From positions 85,238 to 149,237 of the forward strand of contig NW_026943215.1 in the NCBI RefSeq assembly GCF_024139115.2: a stretch of DNA of 64,000 nucleotides, written 5' to 3'. The stretch is from Armigeres subalbatus (taxonomy: Eukaryota; Arthropoda; Insecta; Diptera; Culicidae). The position numbers and the translations under genes were made by a program. Shown piece by piece: positions 11,441 through 23,329 of the stretch; positions within the stretch are counted from its first letter, which is position 1; the number at the start of each line of letters is the position of its first letter. The notes under the pieces were generated by a model. It saw only the letters and a list, made by a program, of their open reading frames with translations. It did not search any database and had not been told where the DNA came from.

Positions 11441-12972
11441 ACTGTGATTTTGCAGCACTTAAACGCGGTACTTCGAACCCCCCATGGGTGGTTGCTGTTC
11501 GCAGCTTTGCTGGAACAAATGAAACAATTGGGAGGGTTTCGCAGCATTGTGCCTTATGTCCTCCAATCCGCAGCGTCGGCAGAGTTTGCTTCTGTCAGGG
11601 CCTTTGCGTCCCATTGCTTGTGAACCGGTTCCAGGCACTTTGAAGCAAACTTCGAGTTGTTCGATGCTCCACAGGGCACACCGACCATCCCACCTTGACG
11701 CTCCTTAACTGACTACTTTGGAGGCGTCCGCTGCAGATAGCGAACCAATGCTCCTGTGTCCCTGCCGGACCTTTCCATAGCCAAACGGCTGCGGTGGCTT
11801 CTCCAATTCATGTCGCCACAGTGCCGTGACGAGCTCTTCGACTTCGATCTCGTCCAGGTCTTTAACTCTTAGATTCACCTCCGTCGAGTGCCCCTGACCG
11901 TCTCGCCTAGGACTTCCTCTGCCAACTTCTTGTAGGCGGCACCTTTTGCGAGATACCCGCTTCAGCTCGAGGATCATCTCGCCCGTCTGGGTACGTCTTA
12001 TTCGATGCGTCGGCGCCAAGTTCACCGAGCTTGACGTCATCCTCATCGCCTTCAAGACGTCCGAGTACTTAGTCCGTCCGCCTTGATGACTAGGGCATCG
12101 CCCCTGGAGCGATTAGCGCCTACCCTAGATTTATTGCTACCCTCATTCGGCTGGGCCTTCTTTCGGCCATTGACGTCTTCGGTTTCCTCTTGTTCTTGAC
12201 CAAGGTCCAGGAGGCATCATCCCCCTCATTTCCTGGTCTGGTGCGGCTGAGAGCTCAGCCTCGCCGTAACCCCTTACTACGTCTTTTCCTGGGTGGAGAC
12301 CTTTCCAGGTCCTTCCTCCCCGGTTTTGAGGTACCTGGCCGGGGTCTGGCTTCCCAGCCCCACTACCCTTGTTCCGGGTAGTAACCCTCCGCGTTTTGAA
12401 GCGGCCCCCCGAGCCCACCTGGAGACTGTCTCCCTGTTTTGTGTCTGCTCCGAGCAGTCACCCCTGACGTGTCCGTGAATACTTGAGCCTTAGTCTGCAG
12501 ACTTTGGCACCACGTCTTTGCTGGCACGCCCTCGATCGATTCGACTTGCTCGAGTCCGCGAATCTTGGGCCCAGTCTGGTAAGACCTCGACTCCACGGAT
12601 TTCACGGGTTCGCACTTGGCCGTCCGACCGCCTCTCCAGCTTGGCGTCCAACATCGACTTTTGTTTCAGCTAGCCCCTGAGGTCCTTACTGATATTATGC
12701 TTCGATGACGCAAAGTCGATGATGCGTCAGCTGCCTGTCGCCACCTCGGGCCGAAAGCCAATCGCGTTTACGGTTCATCGCCCTCACAAGCCATGGGCCG
12801 CCATAACCTCTACCGGCGTTGCCGAGGAGAAGGTTATGACCCACGCAGCGCTGCGCACCGAGCTGCCGACTATTGCCTCTGGCCCCTAGGCGAAGACCTG
12901 AACAACCCACTCTTGCGAAGGGTTGTAGCCTACACTACTACCACTAATTGAAAGTTTATTTGGTTTTCCATT
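11440..12972 (-). pseudogene. R1-type ORF1 (gag-like with CCHC knuckles), copy 1
   Basis: Counterpart of the copy 2 ORF1. The minus strand shows MNRKRDWLSA near 12780-12750, EVNLRVKDLDEIEVEELVTAL near 11880-11820, and a decayed CCHC region (NPPNCFICSSKAANS) near 11545-11500. Several frameshifts separate these blocks. The start is placed at an ATG near 12972 by comparison with copy 2. The product would coat element RNA. Confidence 0.65.
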
Positions 12973-13369
12973 TTGATCCCAGAGTGCTTGGGAAAAGAGT
13001 CCACCACGCCAGAGTCAGCATGACGCGATCCAGCATGACCAGGCCAGCATGACGCGGTAAGGGACAATTACTGTGGAGGGTGCCCAGGTACCCCACAGGC
13101 TCAGTTAAAACCAGCCCATTATTTCACCCCTGGCCATGCATCCCCAGCACAGGTCGCTGACACCTTGGTATTAGGGGTTAGAACGATGATTCTTGGTCCC
13201 CTTGGTCGCACCCCTTCACTTCAGCTGATGTCAAAAGGACAACAGTGCCCAGGCTGCACTACCGTCGATGGTCATCGAAAGACCCGTGGAAGTGTGAGGT
13301 TGGAACTTGTGAGGACCAGAGCTGTGTAGGTCGCTCCTTCCCAGATGTAAACTCACCAATTCGTAGCCC

Positions 13370-13618
13370 GTGTGTATGTGTGTATGTGTACACTTTTTGG
13401 AACTTAGCGTTATCCGATTTACTCGCAACAAGTTGCATTCGAATGGGTCCCATTTTTTTGCTATTGAAAATTGGCCCGATCGGACATTAAATTTCTGAAT
13501 TATTGAAAAATCATTGTTTTTCCCAAGGGTTCTTGATTTAGAAACAATCTCAGAAAGATTGTAAACTTTCACTTCGATTCTGTTAACGCCCAACACAAAA
13601 CGCACTTTATATCGTTTT
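13370..13618. repeat. Right half of the split interspersed repeat, with direct repeat unit
   Basis: It starts with the TGTG/TATG run, and the part 13442-13618 is about 90 percent identical by eye to 17621-17797 (shared words include TTGGCCCGATCGGACATT and TCAGAAAGATTGTAAACTTT). No coding potential. Confidence 0.7.
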
Positions 13619-13639
13619 CCATCAACCTAGGTATCAGCA

Positions 13640-15045
13640 GATATAATATATTACCAATATAGTCCACTCTGGCTGATTTCGAAAGACAACACAGTAGCAC
13701 CGCGGTGTCGCAAAAAGTAAGTAATGTACACTGAGCGAAAATATCAGCCGAAAACGACTGATTCATAATGCCCTCATCTTTGAAACAGCTCATCCTATAG
13801 TTCATCCTATAGCTCATCCTATATTGAGTGAAGATTAAAATAACTGCCCCCCATGACGACAATCATTCAACGACGAAATGTTTCTAAGATGCTGCCATAC
13901 CACAGTGGTGATCGAGGTGAGGTGCATCAATCAGAAACTTTTCACGCAGCAGCAGGGTCGCCATGCTCTATGTTGAGAAAAGGAGAAATTGCGGAACATT
14001 ATCACGGTAAGTCAGAAGCGAATAATATTTAAATAGTGATCCGGAATCGCAACTCTATCAGCAAAACATTTATTTGTAGGAAAAGTGCATCGTGTCGTCA
14101 TAGCGGCAGGAATCATGAAGACAGGTAGCATCGAGAACTTTGGACACCATCATGGGAACAGTGAGCTGCATACCTGCTACTAAATATCGGCCAATTTATT
14201 CAACAGTGCACCAAGAATAAAACACTGAGTGATTCACTAATTGCTTATTTGCCAACGTGAGATACACGATGGAAACATTTTCGCTACTTTAATACATAAT
14301 AGCTAAATGTCACCCGTTAGAACAACTCTATAATGTACATGTAAAAACATGAAATGCGTGTATAAAAATAAACAATAAGAAAATAATAATGTGTTTAATT
14401 TTTTAGATTCATCCTCTGATCCATCTATTTCTAGTAATTGAAAAGTAATCGGCTTGAAAGATCATTCCTTCATTTTCGAATTATATTCCTTTGAAAGGCG
14501 TTTGCATCACACTCAAAAACAATGTTTCTATCATACAGTTCCAATAGGAAAATCTTCCGATTCCCATATGACTGTTCATGAATGTGTGTCATCCACCATC
14601 AATCAACGAACGACTATCATCCGAAAGCGGATGACAATCGTTAAGGGCGGGGAATAAATTTTCAGTCGTTCTTGAGCGGATGTTTTGGTTCAGTGTAGTG
14701 AAGAGACATTCAGGGTGTTTAAACGTGTGATGCAATATGCAGTATAACATTTCAAAATAATATGCTAGAAATCATCCTATGACCCTATTTTGATTTTAGA
14801 GTTCAAAATAAATTTTCGAAAATGTAATTCAAATAGTTGTTAAATGTTAAATAAAATAAAAAAATAAAATGTTAAATTAGTGTAATTTTTGCAATCATCG
14901 CAACCCTTGGCTATCGTTTTCAGGCGTTAGTTGCCTTTTGTGACGCAAGATGGTGTGATTGTGCTGTCCGTTGCCTAATGTATGGAGAATAACGAAGTGG
15001 ACTATATTGTTAATATACTATATTTGGTATCAGGTATCAGAACCA
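13640..15045. repeat. Possible long inverted-terminal-repeat segment
   Basis: The bases near 13640-13672 (ending CAATATAGTCCACT) recur in reverse complement near 14997-15030. A 1.4 kb non-autonomous DNA element is possible, but no target duplication is visible and the interior shows no protein motif. A TCCTATAG-type short repeat occurs at 13790-13825. Confidence 0.3.
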
Positions 15046-15605
15046 GAGCATAAAATATTCACTTTCATGAAGCACATTCACTCCGACTTTTGACATTCGT
15101 GTTTTGATTATTCAAAAAGAATGACTTACTCTAGTTACTTTTTCATAAATTCATTCAATTGATTACCACTGAGTATGTAGTAACTGCGCGCGAAAAACAA
15201 AAATTAGCCTTGATTATATTGACATTTGACGCTTAAAATGCCCTCAATTAACCCTTAAAGGCGCAAGGCGATTTTTTTAGAAATCGTCGAAAGTATTTTT
15301 AGCGTAAACTACCATCAATTAACATTAAACGTATTTTCGGTTTGTTGTTTTAAACAACATTGCGCAGGGTTAAACGTCGGATTAGATCTATGCGTATATT
15401 TATTTAAATCATCAAAATGGTTCAGTTTTACGATTATTTAATAATTTGTAATATCTAAATAATACTACTGACCCATATTCATTCTGAAAAATGACGGTGC
15501 AGAGCCGAATATGAATATGTTTAGAAGTGAAGTGACAAAGAAGGCCGATGGGCTTCATAAAAATAATCGAATATTTACAGCTCTGATCAGAACGTCGGCT
15601 CAGGA
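15046..15605. other. AT-rich DNA, nothing recognised
   Basis: No open frame, terminal repeat or transposon motif could be supported. Confidence 0.4.
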
Positions 15606-15700
15606 CCCAAGTAACATTTTAAGTTTTATAACACACTTGAAGACTATAATTCACTCTACAAGAGTATAAAACCAGCATATAGCCAAAATGTTACTTGGGG
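15606..15700. mobile_element. 95 bp palindromic MITE
   Basis: The ends CCCAAGTAACATTTT and AAAATGTTACTTGGGG are inverted repeats, and a TTTTATA/TATAAAA inner pair continues the symmetry. The target duplication is unclear. Confidence 0.65.
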
Positions 15701-15984
15701 AGGCACGTTCCCCTCAATTTTGGAGATTTGTGCCATCGTTCTATGGCCTTTCTCATCATTTACCTGACGGAAAAGGAAGTGAAAAGGGTTAGGAAGAGGA
15801 AGTGAGTTGAAAAGGAGAATGGAACAGTTTCTGGAGAAGGATGATACAATACAATACATACGATGCATTTTGTAATACGAATGAATGCGCTAAACATATA
15901 CTGGATAAGTCACACAATGCAAATGCATATGATATACATTTATGGGAAAGCCAATGTAGACTACACGCATTAGTTGGGACTAAA

Positions 15985-17345
15985 GAGAGGTGTCAAAAAA
16001 CACTGAGGACGTAAAATGGACGAACGTCAAAGACGAAACACAGAGTGCATTGTGAAACGCATAATGCGAATCCATATATGTGACAATTTGTTGAAAAACT
16101 AAGTAAAAGCATATTCATAACCCCACCTTGTTTTACTCCTGTGATTCACAAGAGTAGCCGAAGCCGAACGTCAAAAAAACACAGAGCACACAGGCACAAA
16201 GTACAGCGTAAAAAAACACATAATGCGAATCCATAGGGGAGACTGGGTAGACTTGATCCCCTTTTCTGATTTCGGATGTATCACAGCCAAAAGTAAATAA
16301 ACATACTCACACAGACTCTCTAAGGAATATAGTATTTAACTTTACTGATGTATGACAGTCCTTAAATTTTGTTGTTATTGATACAAATCGATTTTTAGAG
16401 TGCTGTCAAAATCTACTTTTAAAATATTCGGGGAAATTGATCCTCCCAAGAACTTGCTTTGATAAAATTAGAAAGGTGCCTCAGATTTTTAAATATTTTC
16501 CTTCAAAATACGCGCAATTTTCGAATTGCTGTACGTATACATGAACGATTTTGTTATTGAATTGACAGCACATGAAATTTTAAAATTTGGGGAGACTTGA
16601 CCCCTTTTCTATGATATCTACCCAATAAATAATTTTTTCTGCCAACCCTTCATCAAATCTGTCAAATCTACACAAAATTAGAAACCTGAGAACAGATTTA
16701 TATTTTTTTGAATTTTTTCGACAAATTTTTATAAGACTGGGGGATTAAATGTCCCATATTGAGGCAATAACTTCAAATCCAAATATCCTAAAACTTTGAT
16801 GGAATGTTGACATTTTCATCAGTAAAATCTATTCAAATTTATGGCTTTGTGCTATGAAAAACGAAAGCATTTGGTCATTGTTATGAAAAGTTATTCAAAT
16901 TTTGGGCCAATAAAAAATCTTTAGGAAGGTCAAACATACAAACCAGCCTGCAGAATAAATAAGGTTGTCAATCTAAAAAATAACTCACCTTAAAGGTCAT
17001 TTGTCTAGAGGATCTATATAAAAAATACTAGAACAAAACTACTTTAGTTTCCGATAAAACAGGGGGTGATCAAGTCTCCCCGGGGATCAAGTCTACCCAC
17101 CTTCCCCTATAGGTGATAGTTTGTTGAAAAACTAAGTAAAACACATATTCATAACCCCACACTCACGTTGAGATTGAACAAGAGTAGCCAGCGAACGTCA
17201 AAGACGAGACACAGAGTACACTGTCAAAAACGCATAATGCGAATCCATGTAGGTGACAATTTGTTGAAAACTAAGGAAACACATATTCATAACGCCACCT
17301 TATTTAACCTCACGTTGATGAATAAGAGTAGTCGATCATCTCGAG
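15985..17345 (+). repeat. Three-unit tandem repeat, about 160-190 bp per unit
   Basis: The words CGAACGTCAA..ACACAGAG, CATAATGCGAATCCAT, CAATTTGTTGAAAA and CATATTCATAACCCCAC occur in the same order at about 16024-16170, 16170-16235 plus 17110-17185, and 17193-17330. The middle unit is split by the MITE at 16236-17107. Such arrays often serve as repeated 5' leaders of non-LTR elements, but no linked coding region is evident. Confidence 0.75.
16236..17107. mobile_element. 872 bp TA-flanked MITE inside the tandem repeat
   Basis: The terminal inverted repeats of about 26 bp both contain GGGTAGACTTGATCCCC and are flanked by TA (16234-16235, 17108-17109). The neighbouring repeat units show the uninterrupted site (GAATCCATATATGTGA). 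Inside, further GGGGA...TTGA(C/T)CCC-like palindromic words recur (about 16430, 16590, 17063). No transposase is encoded. Confidence 0.85.
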
Positions 17346-17620
17346 AAGCAAAGTCAACTACGCCATATCCGGTTAGCGCAGCGAGGGCTAATACTGTGAA
17401 GTGGGCCCCGTCACAGGTCCATTTAGTTAGGTTCTATTAGACCCTAACCATTCATTCGTTGACACGTAAGCATAAAGCCGCATCACACCGAGAATTAGGG
17501 TCACCTGTATGGTGGACTTTCCACTGAACAGCCAGATAACCAATAGCACACAGCTATCTAGGCTCGTGGAGCGAAGGAATTGACATTTACGTCAACTCTC
17601 AATGTGGCCGAATAGCCCGG
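17346..17620. other. Unassigned repeat-like DNA
   Basis: No gene. It lies between the tandem array and the second copy of the 177 bp direct repeat. Confidence 0.3.
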
Positions 17621-17797
17621 TAATGCGGTCCCACTATTGAAAATTGGCCCGATCGGACATTGAATTTCGGAATTATTGAAAAATCATTGTTTTTTTCTCA
17701 AGGGTCCTTGATTTAGAAACAGTCTCAGAAAGATTGTAAACTTTCACCTCGATTCTGTTGACGCCCAACACAAAACGCACTTGTATCGTTTTCTCAA
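17621..17797. repeat. Second copy of the 177 bp direct repeat
   Basis: Direct-orientation copy of 13442-13618, about 4.0 kb between copies, with few differences visible. Confidence 0.75.
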
Positions 17798-17799
17798 TC

Positions 17800-18239
17800 C
17801 CTAGAGCTCGTGATGGATATTGGTTGCCCTACCATCTTTAGAGCAGTTACTGAATCGTTGCATTTTGCTGTTTTTTATCTATTGCGTTTAATTGACAGGC
17901 GTGTATAACACTTAACGGAGCCGAGACTTTATGATATTTAAAACTATATCATTTTATTAACAGTTAGTAAGTAGAAAGGACATTGACCAAGATACTCGTG
18001 GTGACTAAGGTTAGATTGATGTCAAAACGGTGAGGTAGCGTCGTGCTCCAGTTGTGGTTCGTCAGGGAGCATCTTCCGGATGGCCAGAGCTCATGGTACA
18101 CGGAACAATAAGACAAGGACAAGAAAAAACTTGAAAGGAAAAACAATGAAATATTAGATTTGATGTCAAACGAGCAAAGAAAGACATAGATAGCCTGCAT
18201 ATATACACATCCGATCCCCCAAAACACTTGTTACTTCCC
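17800..18239. other. Unassigned AT-rich DNA
   Basis: No transposon motif recognised. The short open frame on the minus strand is low in complexity and not credible. Confidence 0.3.
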
Positions 18240-18990
18240 GAGGGTTGTTTACCTCGGCCACAAGGGTATCCAATAGTTCTCTCTGAGGCGTTTTCTTAGC
18301 AATACCAAACTACGTGCTGATGTCATCGTAACTGGCTCCCACCTACATATTGCTATCGACAGGTTTATTCTATAGAGATGTGCGTTTAGTGAATAGTGAT
18401 TGGACAAGCTCGACATCGTTCGGATGAAGCTCGACTTAAGTCCTCACCTCTGAACCACGCTCGCAGAAACTTTAGGACTATGGAAAAAGCCACCGTCCAA
18501 GTTCATTGTTTGACCAAATCATTTGCCAATTTGAAGAGTACTCTGACGGACTAATGGGAAAACTCGTTGTTCGAGATTGTCTATCATAAACTTCACCTTC
18601 CTGTGCCACCTTGCTAGCGAGTCGCCTTCTCATTGCCTAGATTAGGCAATGGATGGGCCCATACAAAGGTAATCTTGAATGATCTTTCGACAAATCACGC
18701 ATCTGCTCTCTTATATTTGTAAGAAAGTAAGATGCTGCACAGGTTTCGCGATCGGAGTGCCTGATAGAACTAAGACTATCGAGATGATGAAATAATGGTC
18801 TAGTAACACTGTTTGTGGTTCATTTGTAAACTGCCTTCAGTTGTAAGGCAATAGTACGGAAGACGAAATTGCGTACATCTTAAAGCATGGACGTTTCTCG
18901 AAGTCGCAGAAATCCACCTTGAATGTGTTCTGGAGGAGTGTAACCAACAAAGTCGCCGTGTGCCGAACCAAAGCGATCGATAATGCTAAT
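18240..18990 (-). pseudogene. RNase H end of a non-LTR retrotransposon ORF2
   Basis: The minus strand from about 18630 to 18481 reads, without a stop, SKVAQEGEVYDRQ and then SNWQMIWSNNELGRWLFP. This corresponds to the segment at and after the end of the RNase H domain in I- and Jockey-type elements. The related copy at 22-26 kb has SWQQKW and GRWLYSIRP at the same place (about 26010-26070). The flanking 18.7-18.96 kb reads as decayed RNase H with many stops. Only this remnant was seen, so the parent family is uncertain. Confidence 0.55.
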
Positions 18991-19914
18991 TTAAAGGAAA
19001 CAAATTACAGTGAGCAGTCCGAAAGCAACAGCGGCTTCAACACTGGTGGTATACGATGTTTGCGCCATGGTTTGTAAAACCTTAAATTAAATTCATGGTC
19101 TATGGAATATCTTCAGTGTCACGTCTTGTTAATTCACAGGATTGTATGAACTGCTTAATATATATTATTGCAGAGTAGATGGCTAAGCGAAGGTTCATTT
19201 GGAGCGAAAAATATTTTTTTCTTTCGTTTACGGCACAACACATCATGCGATGCGACATCTCGATATATTAATATTATGTTTTTGCTTTTAATTCATTGAT
19301 ATTATCTCCAATCGTTCGACATTGTATCGCTGCATCTCAAAAAATCAAATTGAAGGGTTTACAATCCAACGCAGCCCAAAAGATAGCTTCCATTTAAAAT
19401 CTCAACGAATCCATTCAACATCTATAATTACTAAATTACCGCGCCATAGCAATACGTAACTGAACGAAGCATACTGATAAACTCATTTTGTTCATATAAG
19501 TGTAGTCCACCGTGTGTATAAGTGTAGTGCCGATCCATAACGGCAACCATTCTTCTGGCTGATATATCTGCAATAGGAAAGATGTTTGCCAAATTTTATC
19601 AAAACATTTTGCTGATATATGTGTCAACAATAATAGTAATCCGATTTTGACATAAAATTTTACTGGTTTTACTGATATCCGCCAAAACGTTTACTGAAGT
19701 TTATTGACATTTCATGAACATTTTAACTATCACACAACTGCCGGCGATGTTTCTTCGAAGTTATTCTTCTTCAAAGTGCGAAAATAATTGATTATGCTTG
19801 GAATTGATTGTGCTTGGAGAAGAAAAAAGAGCGTTTTAAAATCGATTTGATGAAAAATATAATAAAAAAATTTCTAAAACATTTTTTTGCGTACACAATT
19901 TATCTAGAAAACAA
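18991..19914. other. AT-rich DNA, nothing recognised
   Basis: No gene, terminal repeat or transposon motif supported. Confidence 0.4.
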
Positions 19915-20102
19915 ATAGGGCAAATGACGGCTTCGGTAGGTTTTGTTCTATTATTGTCAGGGGGTTTTTGTTTACCAATTTTTTTAAATTTGGTCACAAT
20001 ATTTTTTGATATGCCAAGAATGTTTAGGCCAAATGTGAGCCTAATTAGTTAACCCCCTGACGATAATAGAACAAAACCTGCAGAAGCCGTCATTTTCCCT
20101 AT
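19915..20102. mobile_element. 188 bp palindromic MITE
   Basis: Arms of about 45 bp: the left begins ATAGGGCAAATGACGGCTTC, the right mirrors it (GAAGCCGTCATTTTCCCTAT), and the inner part TTTTGTTCTATTATTGTCAG is also mirrored. Probably TA-flanked. Confidence 0.8.
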
Positions 20103-20189
20103 ATATAAAGATTTGAAATTCAAAATGTACGAAAAACCATTTAATCAAAGAGATTGGGTTCATCGTAAATCGAAGAAGAAAACAGAAAA

Positions 20190-20375
20190 CAGAGTGCGGG
20201 TTTTCTCTTGTTTCGGACAGCAGAACCATCACGCGATCGGCCGAAATATTGTGTTCGGCATTGCACGGCCGGTAATAAAGTTAATCAGTTCAGTGCGTGT
20301 TTTCTCTTGTTTCGGACAGCAGAACGATCACGCGATATTGTGTTCTGGATTGCGCGGCCGATAATAAGAGTAGCC
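20190..20375 (+). repeat. Two-unit tandem repeat, about 95 bp per unit
   Basis: The words TTTTCTCTTGTTTCGGACAG and GATCACGCGAT/GATCGGCCG recur at 20200-20280 and 20300-20372. The arrangement resembles repeated 5' leaders of retroelements; no linked ORF is seen. Confidence 0.7.
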
Positions 20376-20584
20376 ATCGAATAAGTAAGTGCAGTGCATG
20401 TTTTAGTCGTCGGGAAAGAAATAAGATGTCTATCTTGTATTCGGTGGCTCGTGCGCATGTTGTGCGCTGTTGAAAAAAGCGAGATCTTCAATAGTTTGCT
20501 GCCCGAGCAGGAGAAACTGTTTTTGAATAAATTGGCACCGAATCTTTCGATTTTTTCGATACGGATCAATGGTTTCCTGTGCGA

Positions 20585-20755
20585 AAACTGCTAGCCACGG
20601 TGCCCTGGTAGACCGTTATTATAAAATAAAAATGTCTATCAAAACCAAGTACAGGGCTCGATTCCTGTGCTAATTCTACACCTCTGGACCAATTTTTTTA
20701 AAAATCCTCGAGAATCTCGGAATTCTTGATTTGATGTTTTTAGTTAAGAAATTTC
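20585..20755 (+). repeat. Interspersed repeat with a B-box-like word (copy 1)
   Basis: It contains GCTAGCCACGGTGCCCTGG and GGGCTCGATTCCTGTG; the latter resembles the internal B box of RNA polymerase III genes (GGTTCGANTCC). A reverse-oriented copy lies at 27000-27190, and an interrupted one at 44645-46781. It may be a tRNA-derived SINE, but no A-tail or clean target duplication was found. Confidence 0.6.
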
Positions 20756-20789
20756 AAAAGAATCCATATAAGAATTCAATAATATCACC

Positions 20790-21035
20790 AAAAATCCAGA
20801 TGAATCCACCTAGATAGATGTCCTTCAATTCTTCTTGAACATGCCAGTTGGAAGTAACCACCAGCTCTGCAGGGTTGCTGTCCGGCATTCTTGAAATATG
20901 GCCTGCCCATCGTACCCTTCCAGCTTTAGCTACCTTCTGGGTACTGGGTTCGTCGTAGAGCTGGGCGAGCTCTTGTTTCAACCTGTGTCGCCACACACCA
21001 TTCTTTTGCACAATGCCAAAGATGGCCCTAAGCAC
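20790..21035 (-). pseudogene. RTE-type RT C-terminal fragment
   Basis: The minus strand reads MLRAIFGIVQKNGVW, AQLYDEP and KAGRVRWAGHISRMPDSNPA. These are the family's C-terminal motifs, also seen at 44.09-44.25 kb (LRTIYGGVQ, RLRWAGHVARM). Only about 65 codons survive, followed by unrelated AT-rich sequence. Confidence 0.8.
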
Positions 21036-21999
21036 GCTTTACCGTTATTAGAACCATTAATATTTACAACTGACTTATCTTACCAAACTGACTTAAGCAT
21101 GTTTTTGTATGGCTAACTTGCTCGAGTTTGATATAAGTGTTGCTTTCAATGTTTAATAGAATGAAAGGTAAAAAATAATTTTAATTTTTTTATTTTCATA
21201 ATGGAGAGAAGTAAGACCAGAGTTCGTGTAGAATAATAGTAGTTAGAAGCTATTATACTGGATCACAGCACTAATTAACCGATCTTTGCTGCCAAATCTT
21301 GTAAAAGTTCTAATCAACGGAATAGAAAAAGCATGTTTGATATGTAAGCCAAAACCTGCTCCGGTACCTCTACAGAGCCATCAATTGATTCCTCAAAACC
21401 ATGCTCGAGTTTCAAGGAGTTGTATCTTGCGTACACTTTTTTTTAAATCATTCAGAACTTGCTGATTGAAATATTAATTAGAAAATTGTTAATGTTTAAG
21501 CAGAGTAATGCCGTAATCCGAAAGATCGGGATTCTGGTGACCTCTACGCAATTTGTTGATGCCCCATCTGTACTTGGTTCACCCATAAATTTACTCAACA
21601 TGGTGCTTCTCGAGCAACTTAAAAATCGTATTAACAATTCCGAACTAGATATGTAGTGACGGAAATAAGCAAAGGCTCATTTTGTTTCTTTATTAAAGTG
21701 TTTTTAAAAGTTCAAAAATTGAATATTTCTTCGTCGTAACCGGAAACCCAAAAGAATATGCACAAAGCTTGTAAATTTTTTTCTTTCTTTTGTGCATTTT
21801 TTCTGTTGTTTTCCTTGGTTCTCGAGATCTCATTCTATTTGCCGAGCTCACTCGTAGCTTTTCCTTATCCCTATTTTTAGAGTCATTACAAGTCCGATGA
21901 TCCTTTTGCGGGGAAATCTCAGAATATGATAAAGCTCCGTTAACTCAATTGTTACTGAGTTTATTTACCGCGTGAAAGTGTCGTTGAAGGATCCTTAGT
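21036..21999. other. AT-rich DNA, nothing recognised
   Basis: The 65-codon plus-strand and 61-codon minus-strand frames at 21450-21660 overlap each other and match nothing recognised. Confidence 0.4.
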
Positions 22000-22179
22000 C
22001 TATAGACTAGGAAGCGGAGCTCATTTGCGACGCAATTGAGTATCCGTGGAAAAAGTTTTCACGTGTTTTCTTTTTAAAAAAATCACGCTTCCGCAGAGTC
22101 AGTCGTGCGCATCCATTGAGTTGAACATCATCGGTGCCCCTCGCACCGCCTATCTCCGTGTCCTGTCCTGTCACGACCA

Positions 22180-23200
22180 TTAACATGGTTGGGTCCAGTA
22201 AGCTTCGCGTCACGGTCAGTAATCGCAAACAGGCCAACGAGATGGCCATCTGTGAGCTTTTGAACAGCAGTGTGTGAGATCGCGGTGGTGGTGACGGATG
22301 GAAGTATGACATGCGACGATTTGAAACAAGGTTTCTTTCGTTTCAAGAACGTTTCTTTGCCTCCTGTTGCGATACTGCATTGCAAACAAATGTTTTCGGT
22401 GTCGTAGGAGGGAGAGAAGCGGATTTATTCCCCGTCTGACTCTTTCTGCGTCACCTTCTCCGGGTCCGCGCTACCTGACTACGTAGTAATTGGTAATCTT
22501 CGGCTACCTGTTCGGCTGTATGTACCGAAGGTGATGAATTGTCTTAATTGCAATTAATTGTCTTAACCGCTCAGTACTGCTGCAATAAACCTCGCTGTGC
22601 ATCATGCGGAGAGAAGCATGCGGATGGCGCGTGCAAGACGGCACCGAAATGTGTCTATTGTAATGAAAGCCCTCCCCATGATCTTGAAGCTTGTCCAACG
22701 TACATACAGCAGCAAATTCACCAGAAACGGTCTCTTCAGCAGCGTTCTCGGCGAAGCTACGCCGAGAAATGTTGAGGGAGGCCGCTTCTCCAGTTGTTTT
22801 TGACACCATCTGCTTTGGACGATAAAGATAGTTCTGACTCCGAAGCTGGGAATGTGGCTCCCTTTGTTTTCAATGGCTCAACGAGGAAAAGAGGAAACAG
22901 AGCCAGCAACCCCCGAAAATCCAAGAAAGCAGCTGCAAAGTGAGCCCCAACCCAACATAGACCAATTCACCGCGGGAGGAAATACTCAAAACGTTCTACT
23001 TTTGTGATTTCACATCAGGATGATCGAGAGTTTCCACCGCTTCCAGAAACATCTAAAATCCCAGATGCCCCAATTTTTTGCGATTTCTCAGCCAGAAAGA
23101 GAACATAGAGAGCGAGCAGAAAAACCTCCGAGCGCTCCAATGTTTACACTTTCTGGCATCGTGGAGCTCATCCTCAACTTCTTTGATGCTTTCGACCCGG
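22180..23200 (+). pseudogene. I-type ORF1 (gag-like), copy B
   Basis: RNA-binding protein of the element. In successive frames: VGSSKLRVTVSNRKQANEMA (22185 on), an RRM-like stretch, then the cysteine knuckles with CCNKPRCASCGEKHADGAC and CVYCNESPPHDLEAC (22570-22700), then RSLQQRSRRSYAEKC and an acidic/proline region (DDREFPPLP near 23020). Several frameshifts are present; a near-repeat of ATTGTCTTAA at 22537-22566 explains one. The reading passes directly into the endonuclease C-terminus, so a deletion has joined ORF1 to ORF2. Confidence 0.7.
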
Positions 23201-23329
23201 TCGATCATGCGCCGATGTCTGGCTGTCGCATGTCAGGTGGCTATCCGAGGAAAACACCTCGCCTCGATATATCTTCTCCAAACACCGCGATATCTCGTAG
23301 AGATCTCTCGCACATCTGCTCGAGCTCAT

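Larger units (their letters stand above)
8662..13369 (-). mobile_element. R1-type non-LTR retrotransposon, copy 1, inserted in a TGTG/TATG microsatellite
   Basis: The element runs on the minus strand: 5' leader (about 13369-12973), ORF1, ORF2, a 3' untranslated region (about 9250-8670) and an A-tail (minus-strand A run at about 8671-8663). It is bounded by GTGTGTATGT on both sides. Read on the other strand this target is ACAT/ACAC repeat, the kind of site reported for Waldo-type members of the R1 clade. The 3' untranslated region matches that of copy 2 (55100-55670) over several hundred bases, which fixes the element's end. It contains a 104 bp MITE (10720-10823) and internal deletions. Confidence 0.7.
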
